A DNA stretch of 7,348 nt, taken from JAUJNH01 sp038253125 (GTDB taxonomy: Bacteria > Actinomycetota > Acidimicrobiia > Acidimicrobiales > JAUJNH01). Under the pieces are notes generated by a model. That model saw nothing but the letters and a program-made list of their open reading frames with translations, was not told the DNA's origin and ran no database searches. The stretch's first letter is position 1; every line of letters starts with the position of its first letter. This document shows, piece by piece, positions 1 to 4,706 of the stretch. The DNA is taken from positions 1-7,348 of the forward strand of contig JBBSHM010000113.1 in assembly GCA_038253125.1 (NCBI GenBank), given 5' to 3'. A program made the translations under genes and the position numbers.

Positions 1-458
1 CCGTTGGGGATGCCGAGTGCGGTGGCGATCTCGGCTTCCGACAGGTCGAGGTAGTACCGGAGGACGACCACCTCCCGACGGCGACGTGGGAGCCGGTGCA
101 CCGCATCGAGGAGCTGGTCCGGCTGGTCCTCGGAGGCGCCCGCAGCCCGGCTGGCAGAGAGGTTTCGGCGCATGAGGCGGGTTCGACGGTTCGCCTTGCG
201 GGCACGGTTGAGGACGGCCACCCGCATGTAGGCCTGCGGGTTGTCGACCGTCGATATCCGCGCGTAGAAGGCGGCGAAGGCATCCTGGACGACCTCCTCG
301 GCCTGGGCCCGGTCATCCAGGACGACTCGTGCCAGGCGCACCAGGTCACCCCAGGTGCGGCCGTACAGCCGGGTGAAGGCGACGTCGTCGGTTCCCGTTA
401 GCCGTCTTCCCGCCGATCCGGCACCGATCACTGGCACCGCCTCTTCGGTCCTCATCAT
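1..458 (-). CDS. ECF-type RNA polymerase sigma factor (sigma-70 family), C-terminus cut by window edge
   Basis: The reverse strand encodes 152 full codons starting with two consecutive ATGs (458 or 455) and still open at the window edge. Residues ~27-95 look like sigma region 2: FTRLYGRTWGDLVRLA, then the AQAEEVVQDAFAAFYAR helix, then an NPQAYMRVAVLNRARKANRR stretch typical of the promoter-melting and -10 binding part. Residues ~115-152 begin region 4: LPRRRREVVVLRYYLDLSEAEIATALGIPNG, the -35 recognition helix-turn-helix, which is interrupted by the edge. The lack of regions 1 and 3 and the short linker are those of ECF (group 4) sigma factors, resembling the actinobacterial SigE-like group. 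The protein would direct RNA polymerase to a small regulon. A partner anti-sigma factor, if any, would lie downstream, outside the window. It is divergent from the desaturase gene. Family assignment is firm; the regulon is unknown. Confidence 0.9.
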   Translation of the reverse strand, partial: MMRTEEAVPVIGAGSAGRRLTGTDDVAFTRLYGRTWGDLVRLARVVLDDRAQAEEVVQDAFAAFYARISTVDNPQAYMRVAVLNRARKANRRTRLMRRNLSASRAAGASEDQPDQLLDAVHRLPRRRREVVVLRYYLDLSEAEIATALGIPN

Positions 459-460
459 CT

Positions 461-506
461 GACCATGACCCGCTCCAAGCCCGTGGGGTTCCCCCGGGTC
501 ATGGTC
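461..506. repeat. 11-bp perfect inverted repeat beside the sigma-factor start codon
   Basis: GACCATGACCC at 461-471 and its exact reverse complement GGGTCATGGTC at 496-506 are separated by 24 bp. The left arm ends 3 bp before the sigma start codon and covers the putative -10 element. The right arm lies just upstream of the putative -35. The arm centres are 35 bp apart. This arrangement fits a paired operator or, if transcription starts further upstream, a hairpin. No regulator can be named. Confidence 0.6.
467..492 (-). promoter_or_regulatory. Possible ECF-type promoter of the sigma-factor gene
   Basis: On the minus strand GGAACC (492-487) resembles the GGAAC -35 element used by many ECF sigma factors. 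A GTC (469-467) follows 18 nt after GGAAC, as expected for an ECF -10 element. The start codon at 458 lies only about 8 nt further on, so the transcript would be nearly leaderless. ECF genes often autoregulate, which makes this placement plausible. Both motifs are short and G/C-biased, so chance is a real alternative. Confidence 0.35.
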
Positions 507-531
507 TGGCCCCGATGAATCCGCTCGACCA

Positions 532-549
532 GCAGGCGGCGCCGCCTGC
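532..549. repeat. 18-bp perfect palindrome in the sigma/desaturase divergent gap
   Basis: GCAGGCGGCGCCGCCTGC is self-complementary over all 18 bases, with no spacer. It lies 26 bp beyond the inverted repeat and 184 bp before the desaturase start. It could be a binding site for a dimeric regulator. A GC-rich palindrome of this size can also arise by chance composition or slippage. Confidence 0.55.
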
Positions 550-733
550 GGAGGTGGTCGGCGGCATCCGCCCCTGGCGCCGTCCGAGCGGTCCGCCGCG
601 TTGGCGTGCGTCGTGAGGACCGCGCTGCGCCCTACCGCGGCGTCAGGGTCAAGACCTCCTCCGAGGGAATCGCCGGGCTGTCCCGGAGGTTCATCCGCTC
701 GGCTAGGCCCGAGGCCGGCGCTACGGTCGATGC

Positions 734-1474
734 GTGCCCAGCGGCATCCCCATCGGCATCCCCATTGGCGTCGCCTCCGCCCTGTTCACCGGCGTCGTCA
801 CTGAGATCTACTGCCATCGCTACCTGGCTCATCGGGCGTTCCGCCTCCACCGGGTGCCGGCGCTCTTCATGGACAACTACTTCCGGGTCATCGTCGGCAC
901 CGATCCCGAGTCGTGGGCCGAGGTGCACCGGATCCACCACCGCCACGCCGACACCGCCCTGGATCCGCACTCGCCCGTGCTGCGGCGCCCCCTGACCGTC
1001 ATCGTCGGCACCCCGTACCTGTTCGCGGCGGCCAAACGGCGCCTGCCCGCCAACCGGCCGGCCGGATGGCGCATCTGGGCGTTGCGGGTCCTGCTCGTCG
1101 CCTTCTACGCCGTGACCTGCGGGCCGCTCCAGGTGCCGATCATGCTGAGCGTCCACCTCGTCCTCTACATGGGCATGGGCGGCCTCATCAACACCGTCGG
1201 CCACCTGTACGGCAGCAAGCCCCACCCGGAGTTCCCCGGATACGACCTGGGTGCCCTGTCCATCCCGCTCCTCGGCCACGGCTACCACAACTCCCACCAC
1301 GCCCACCCCTCCGCGCCCCGAACCGGCAAGCTCGACCCCATCTGGCCCCTCCTGCGGCTGGGTGCGGCCCTCGGCCAGGTCGAGCTCTCGGGCCAGCGGC
1401 CAGCAACCCACCGCCGCCCGGTCTGCTGCGACGCCTCGGTCTCCCTAGCCGGGACGGTCGGATCGGGCGCCTGA
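734..1474 (+). CDS. Membrane fatty-acid desaturase (acyl-CoA/acyl-lipid desaturase-like), 246 aa
   Basis: Probable di-iron integral-membrane desaturase introducing a double bond into fatty acyl chains. All three histidine boxes are present: HRYLAH (residues 28-33), HRIHH (65-69) and HNSHH (185-189). An N-T-V-G-H element (153-157) precedes the third box, as in acyl-CoA delta-9-type enzymes. Hydrophobic segments lie at ~5-27, ~86-98 and ~117-150. The start is a GTG at 734, the only start codon after the in-frame TAG at 704. It lacks a clear Shine-Dalgarno sequence. The protein is shorter than the usual ~300 aa: only one hydrophobic helix precedes box 1, where many relatives have two. The last ~25 residues (from ~222) do not look like the family, so the C-terminus may be lineage-specific. 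The first codons include a 12-bp tandem repeat encoding GIPIGIPIG. Substrate and double-bond position cannot be told. Confidence 0.82.
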   Translation: MPSGIPIGIPIGVASALFTGVVTEIYCHRYLAHRAFRLHRVPALFMDNYFRVIVGTDPESWAEVHRIHHRHADTALDPHSPVLRRPLTVIVGTPYLFAAAKRRLPANRPAGWRIWALRVLLVAFYAVTCGPLQVPIMLSVHLVLYMGMGGLINTVGHLYGSKPHPEFPGYDLGALSIPLLGHGYHNSHHAHPSAPRTGKLDPIWPLLRLGAALGQVELSGQRPATHRRPVCCDASVSLAGTVGSGA

Positions 1475-1507
1475 GCGGTCCGCCCGTGCGACCGCGCCAT
1501 CTCCGTT

Positions 1508-1556
1508 GTGCCCGGCCAGGGAGGTGGCGCCGGGGCAACCGCTCCTGCCCGGGCAG
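1508..1556. repeat. Tandem hairpin repeat, copy 1
   Basis: This copy shares an exact 38-bp core (1519-1556) with copy 2 (1579-1616), 60 bp away. Its left end GTGCCCGG also matches copy 2, shifted by a single-base indel. The unit is an imperfect long palindrome: TGCCCGG near the left end pairs with CCGGGCA near the right end, and AGGGAG pairs with CTCCT. The unit ends in the perfect 12-bp palindrome CTGCCCGGGCAG (1545-1556). It lies 33 bp after the desaturase stop. Confidence 0.85.
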
Positions 1557-1568
1557 AAGGCGTCAGTC

Positions 1569-1616
1569 GTGCCCGGGCGGGAGGTGGCGCCGGGGCAACC
1601 GCTCCTGCCCGGGCAG
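1569..1616. repeat. Tandem hairpin repeat, copy 2; candidate bidirectional terminator
   Basis: In this copy TGCCCGGGC (1570-1578) pairs perfectly with GCCCGGGCA (1607-1615). The stem can continue through a G-U pair and GGAG/CTCC to about 14 bp. Palindrome CTGCCCGGGCAG ends the unit (1605-1616). Both copies are followed by a similar GTCAG-containing tail, so the true unit is about 60 bp. The position between two convergent genes suggests transcription termination or a REP-like intergenic element. There is no U-tract, so an intrinsic terminator of the classical kind is not shown. Confidence 0.8.
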
Positions 1617-1639
1617 TAGACGGTCAGCCGCCTGCTGTC

Positions 1640-2083
1640 CTACGGGAGGCTGTCCTCGAGGTGGTCGATGAACACGGCCCACCAGTGGTCGCGGTCGCCC
1701 AGGGCGGAGATGTCCAGGCGGTTCAGCTCGTGGCGCAGGTCGCCCACCGCCACCAGGGCGTCGCTGTGGGTGGTCCGCTCCAGCCGGGGCCAACGGGCGG
1801 TGAGGGCGGCTAGGCAACCGGCGAAGTGGTGGGGCGTCGAGTTGACGAAGCGGCTCTCCAGGCTAGGAGCCGGTGCCACGCCGCCGGGCGGAGCGGGAGG
1901 CACCGGCTTGACCGAGGCCACGCTGCCGTCCGGCATGGTGACGAAGAACGTGGCCCCGTCGTGGCCGAGCACCTGGAGGCCGGGAGGAGGCTGCCCCACC
2001 GGCTCGGGTCCAGTGCCGATCGGCCAGAAGAACGGGGGAGCCAGCGCATGCACAGCCCCAGGTTGGCACCGCCCGGCCACCAC
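1640..2083 (-). CDS. Small SUKH-like (SMI1/KNR4-type immunity) protein, 147 aa, tentative
   Basis: The family is recognised only weakly. The C-terminal half has the look of actinobacterial SUKH-4-type immunity proteins: a beta-rich stretch GLQVLGHDGATFFVTMPDGSV (~35-55), then SRFVNSTPHHFAGCLAAL (~77-94), and a final LNRLDISALGDRDHWWAVFIDHLED with the paired tryptophans and acidic helix. SUKH proteins usually bind and neutralise a polymorphic toxin. No toxin gene is visible here, and the protein is shorter than many relatives. The start is unclear: GTG at 2083 or 2080, or a GTG at codon 11 preceded by CTGGGG. The gene begins 17 bp after the stop of the ABC exporter on the same strand, so co-transcription is likely. 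It may instead be an unrelated hypothetical protein. That it is a real gene is likelier than the family assignment. Confidence 0.55.
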   Translation of the reverse strand: MVAGRCQPGAVHALAPPFFWPIGTGPEPVGQPPPGLQVLGHDGATFFVTMPDGSVASVKPVPPAPPGGVAPAPSLESRFVNSTPHHFAGCLAALTARWPRLERTTHSDALVAVGDLRHELNRLDISALGDRDHWWAVFIDHLEDSLP

Positions 2084-2100
2084 CCCTAAACGAGGCGGTG

Positions 2101-4017
2101 TCAGGCGGGCAGGCTCTCCGGGGCGATGATTGCAGTGGCCGGCGCGGCCAGGTCGTCCTCGAACTGGGTGTGGTACAGCTCGGCGTAGCGGCCGCTGGCG
2201 GCCAGCAGGTCGAGGTGGGTGCCGTGCTCGAGGACGCGCCCGTCCTCGATCACCACGATGGCGTCGGCGGCCCGGATGGTCGACAGCCGGTGGGCGATGA
2301 CCAGGGCGGTGCGGCCGGCCAGGGCCTCGGCCAGCGCCGCCTGCACCGCCGCCTCAGAAGTCGAGTCGAGGTGGGCGGTGGCCTCGTCGAGGATGACCAC
2401 GCGGGGTCGGGCCAGCAGCAGGCGGGCGATGGTCAGGCGCTGGCGCTCGCCGCCCGAGAGCCGGTAGCCCCGCTCGCCGATGACCGTGTCAAGCCCGTCC
2501 GGCAGCGAGCGGACGAGGTCGGCCAGGCGGGCCTGCTCGAGCACGGCCCACAGCTCCTCGTCGGTGGCCTCGGGGCGGGCGAAGTACAGATTGCCCCGGA
2601 CGCTGTCGTGGAACAGGTGGCCGTCCTGGGTGACCATGCCGACGGCCTGGCGCAGCGACCCGAACGTCACGTCCCGCACGTCCACGCCCGACAGCCGCAC
2701 AGCCCCGCTGTCGACGTCGTACAGGCGGGGGATGAGCGAGGCGATCGTCGACTTGCCGCCGCCCGACGAGCCAACGAGGGCAACCAGCTGGCCGGGCTCC
2801 ACCCGGAACGAGACCCCGTGCAGCACCTCGGTCCCGCCCCGCACGTCCAAAGTCGCCACCTCCTCCAGCGAGGCCAGCGACACCTTGTCAGCCGACGGGT
2901 AGGCGAAGCTGACGGCGTCGAGCTCAAGTGCCACCGGGCCGTCCGGGACCTGCCGGGCGTCAGGCTTCTCGGCGATCAGGGGCACCAGGTCAAGGACCTC
3001 GAAGACGCGCTCGAAGCTGACGACGGCCGACATGGCGTCGACCCGGGCGCTGGCCAGCGCCGTGAGGGGGGCGTAGAGGCGGGTGAGCAGCAGGGCCAGG
3101 GTCACGACCGTTCCGGGCTCCAGCTGGTGCCGCACCGCCATCCAGCCGCCCAGGCCGTAGACTAGCGCCAGGGCCAGGGCGGAGACCAGGCCGAGGGCGG
3201 TGAGGAACACCATCTGGGCCATGGCGCTGCGCACACCTATGTCGGCCACCCGCTTGGCCCGCGACCCGAACTCGGCCACCTCGTTGTCGGGCCGCCCGAA
3301 CAGCTTCACGAGCGTGGCCCCCGGCGCCGAGAACCGTTCGGTCATCTGGGTGGTCATGGCCGCGTTGTGGTCGGCCGACTCCCGCTCCATCGACGCCAAT
3401 CGCGACCCCATGCGGCGGGCCGGCAGCACGAACACCGGCAGCAGGATCAGCGCAAGCAGGGTGATCTGCCACGACAGCCGCAGCATCACCCCGAGGGTGA
3501 GCAGCAGGGCGATCAGGTTGCTGACCACCCCTGACAGCGTCCAGGTGAACGCCCGTTGCGCGCCGATCACGTCGTTGTCCAGCCGGCTGACGAGGGCACC
3601 CGTGCGCGTGCGGGTGAAGAACGCCACCGGCATGCGTTGCACGTGGCCGAACACCGCCCGCCGCAGGTCGAGGATCAACCCCTCACCGATCCGCGACGAC
3701 AGCCACCGCTCGACGATGCCGAAGCCGGCGTCTAGGACGGCCAGGGCGGCGATGAGCACGGCCAGGCCGATGACCCGCCCCTCGCTGCCGCTGCCACCCT
3801 TGATGATGGCGTCGACCACCCGGCCGGCCAGCACCGGCGACGCCACGGTGAGGCCGGCGGTGACGACGCTCATGAGCAGGAACGCCACCAGGTCCCGCCG
3901 GTGGGGACCGGCGAAGGTGAGAACGCGGCGCAGGGTGGCCCGGCTGGGCGTTCGCCGGGGTTGGTTGCCCTGCATAGCGCTCTCGAGCGCCATCCAGTTG
4001 TTGAAGCCCATGTCCAT
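2101..4017 (-). CDS. ABC exporter, fused membrane and ATPase domains (multidrug/lipid type), 638 aa
   Basis: Half-transporter expected to dimerise in the cytoplasmic membrane and export a substrate using ATP. The membrane domain spans ~40-330, with hydrophobic helices near 42-64, 82-100, 160-180, 184-200, 266-290 and 303-325. The ATPase domain follows: aromatic A-loop Tyr373, Walker A GSSGGGKST (416-424), Q-loop Gln464, signature LSGGE (520-524), Walker B VVILDE (540-545) and H-loop His576. All catalytic residues are intact. About 20 residues (~376-396, KVSLASLEEVATLDV) are inserted between the A-loop strand and the next strand; this is recalled from a common actinobacterial exporter subgroup. 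Start ATG 4017 has AGGGAG 9 nt upstream. The gene is downstream of soxR and has its own SoxR-box-like promoter, which suggests export of redox-active or toxic compounds. The substrate is not identifiable from sequence. Confidence 0.93.
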   Translation of the reverse strand: MDMGFNNWMALESAMQGNQPRRTPSRATLRRVLTFAGPHRRDLVAFLLMSVVTAGLTVASPVLAGRVVDAIIKGGSGSEGRVIGLAVLIAALAVLDAGFGIVERWLSSRIGEGLILDLRRAVFGHVQRMPVAFFTRTRTGALVSRLDNDVIGAQRAFTWTLSGVVSNLIALLLTLGVMLRLSWQITLLALILLPVFVLPARRMGSRLASMERESADHNAAMTTQMTERFSAPGATLVKLFGRPDNEVAEFGSRAKRVADIGVRSAMAQMVFLTALGLVSALALALVYGLGGWMAVRHQLEPGTVVTLALLLTRLYAPLTALASARVDAMSAVVSFERVFEVLDLVPLIAEKPDARQVPDGPVALELDAVSFAYPSADKVSLASLEEVATLDVRGGTEVLHGVSFRVEPGQLVALVGSSGGGKSTIASLIPRLYDVDSGAVRLSGVDVRDVTFGSLRQAVGMVTQDGHLFHDSVRGNLYFARPEATDEELWAVLEQARLADLVRSLPDGLDTVIGERGYRLSGGERQRLTIARLLLARPRVVILDEATAHLDSTSEAAVQAALAEALAGRTALVIAHRLSTIRAADAIVVIEDGRVLEHGTHLDLLAASGRYAELYHTQFEDDLAAPATAIIAPESLPA

Positions 4018-4026
4018 CGCTCAACG

Positions 4027-4080
4027 CTCCCTCGTCCGGCTCGCTGCGAACGGTACTAGTTGAAGGGAACTTTAAGTCAA
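4027..4080 (-). promoter_or_regulatory. SoxR-type promoter and operator of the ABC exporter, with its RBS
   Basis: On the minus strand a -35 TTGACT (4080-4075) and a -10 TACCGT (4055-4050) are 19 bp apart, the overlong spacing typical of MerR-family activated promoters. Between and overlapping them lies the dyad TTAAAG-TTCC-CTTCAA (4075-4060), with 5 of 6 half-site bases matching. Laid over the enterobacterial soxS-type box as remembered (TTGACCTCAAGTT...), the TTGAC, AAGTT and -10 positions coincide in register. A transcript would start near 4043. The ribosome binding site AGGGAG (4032-4027) is 9 nt before ATG 4017. Confidence 0.68.
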
Positions 4081-4089
4081 GGGGTTTCT

Positions 4090-4542
4090 CTAGGAGACCT
4101 CGGCTTGGTCCCCGAGGATCCATCTCGGGCCGGGCCCCAGCTCGGCGGCGCTGTCCCCCGGGTTGGCCAGCTGGCACACCTTCAAGGACAGGCAGCCACA
4201 GCCGATGCATCCGGCCAGCCGGTCCCGGAGACGCTCGAGCAGGGCGATCTGCGCATCGATCCGGGGCCGCCAGCTGCTGGACAGCCGCTCCCAGTCCCGA
4301 GCAGTCGGAGTCCGGTTGTCGGGCAGTGAGGCGAGGGCGCCACTGATCTCCTCGAGGCTGAGGCCGACCTGCTGGGCGATGCGGATGAAGGACACCCGCC
4401 GCAGCGTCTCCCGCTCGTAGCGGCGCTGACCCCCGTCCGAGCGGGTGGCGTGGATCAGCCCCTGCGCCTCGTAGAAGCGCAGCGCCGAGGTGGCCACCCC
4501 AGTCCGCTCGCTGACTGCCCCGATCGTCAGCTCCTGCTCCAT
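4090..4542 (-). CDS. soxR: SoxR, redox-sensing MerR-family transcriptional regulator, 150 aa
   Basis: Dimeric DNA-binding regulator whose [2Fe-2S] cluster is oxidised by redox-cycling compounds, switching on target promoters. Residues 5-75 form the MerR winged helix: LTIGAVSERTGVATSALRFYE, then the RSDGGQRRYER wing, then RIAQQVGLSLEEISGAL. A dimerisation helix runs ~82-110. The cluster motif is complete: Cys112, Cys115, Cys117 and Cys123 (C-x2-C-x-C-x5-C, CIGCGCLSLKVC), followed by the conserved LANPGD. The length of 150 aa is close to the 154 aa of E. coli SoxR. The ATG at 4542 (MEQEL) is chosen over an upstream start at 4578, because homologues begin near here and the extra 12 residues have no family features. 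It is followed after 72 bp by the exporter on the same strand and is divergent from prfC. The SoxR assignment is strong; its target range is inferred from the neighbouring operator. Confidence 0.95.
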   Translation of the reverse strand: MEQELTIGAVSERTGVATSALRFYEAQGLIHATRSDGGQRRYERETLRRVSFIRIAQQVGLSLEEISGALASLPDNRTPTARDWERLSSSWRPRIDAQIALLERLRDRLAGCIGCGCLSLKVCQLANPGDSAAELGPGPRWILGDQAEVS

Positions 4543-4550
4543 GCCGCCCG

Positions 4551-4574
4551 AGCGTAGATCGTTCGACCTACACT
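4551..4574. promoter_or_regulatory. Dyad in the soxR/prfC divergent region, candidate operator
   Basis: GTAGATCGTTCGACCTAC (4554-4571) is an 18-bp near-palindrome. Seven of nine positions pair (GTAG/CTAC and TCG/CGA), and two further pairs flank it out to 4551 and 4574. It sits 12 bp upstream of the soxR start, where a bound dimer would overlap the soxR promoter and could also affect prfC. Its half-site differs from the TTRAAG half-site at the exporter promoter. It may therefore be a soxR autoregulatory site of different sequence, or a site for another regulator. Confidence 0.45.
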
Positions 4575-4592
4575 TCACGCAACGTTTAGGTT
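4562..4592 (+). promoter_or_regulatory. Possible prfC promoter
   Basis: TTCGAC (4562-4567) and TAGGTT (4587-4592) are spaced 19 bp apart. They would start a transcript near 4599, almost exactly at the first arm of the structured leader. The match is weak and the spacer long. The -35 overlaps the dyad at 4551-4574. Confidence 0.25.
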
Positions 4593-4599
4593 CAATCCG

Positions 4600-4682
4600 T
4601 TCTGTCGGGACAAAGGGGGCGTCGGGCGACAGGGTACTCCCGACAGAAGCCGGGGCTTTGGCCCCGGCGGTAGCCTGTCGGG
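4600..4682 (+). ncRNA. prfC: Candidate structured leader RNA upstream of prfC
   Basis: Four complementary arms are present: CTGTCG at 4602-4607 (A), CGACAG at 4627-4632 (B), CGACAG at 4641-4646 (C) and CTGTCG at 4675-4680 (D). A can pair with B while C pairs with D. Alternatively A pairs with C as an 11-bp perfect stem (4600-4610 with 4638-4648). C-D (4639-4646 with 4675-4682, 8 bp) encloses a second perfect 8-bp hairpin, GCCGGGGC/GCCCCGGC with a TTTG loop (4649-4668). The ribosome binding site of prfC (GAGGACGAGGAG, 4691-4702) follows 8 nt later. No known riboswitch or T-box was recognised. Mutually exclusive pairing would fit attenuation or translational control. The arms could equally be DNA operator repeats. 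Confidence 0.5.
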
Positions 4683-4706
4683 CCGGTTGCGAGGACGAGG
4701 AGCGAC

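Larger units (their letters stand above)
459..733. other. Intergenic region between divergent sigma factor and desaturase
   Basis: These 275 bp carry no convincing coding signal. They hold the inverted repeat, the putative ECF promoter and the palindrome listed separately. No clear -10/-35 pair or strong ribosome binding site was found for the desaturase in its last 100 bp. An in-frame TAG at 704-706 closes the desaturase frame upstream, so this gene cannot start further left. Confidence 0.6.

Noticed and set aside
96..401. A 101-codon plus-strand frame at the left end
   Set aside because: It is the antisense of the ECF sigma factor, whose regions 2 and 4 are clear on the minus strand.
632..1411. 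A 259-codon minus-strand frame opposite the desaturase
   Set aside because: It is a low-complexity Gly/Val/Asp shadow. The plus strand has three intact histidine boxes.
1508..1616. CRISPR-like array
   Set aside because: There are only two units, a 12-bp spacer and a long internal palindrome; no further repeats and no cas genes are present.
913..1671. A 252-codon plus-strand frame running through the desaturase into the hairpin repeats
   Set aside because: It is Pro/Arg/Gly-rich, which is typical of an off-frame reading of GC-rich DNA, and it conflicts with the desaturase.
2098..3165. A 355-codon plus-strand frame opposite the ABC exporter ATPase domain
   Set aside because: It is an antisense shadow: the composition is skewed (G, Q, R, D, H) and there is no domain pattern, while the minus strand carries complete ABC motifs.
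3200..4063. A 287-codon plus-strand frame opposite the exporter membrane domain
   Set aside because: It is Ser/Arg/Thr-rich with no motif and overlaps a clearly real gene throughout.
4090..4578. Longer soxR start at 4578
   Set aside because: The 12 extra residues (MKCRSNDLRSGG) have no family counterpart and would place the start across the dyad at 4551-4574. ATG 4542 gives the usual SoxR length.
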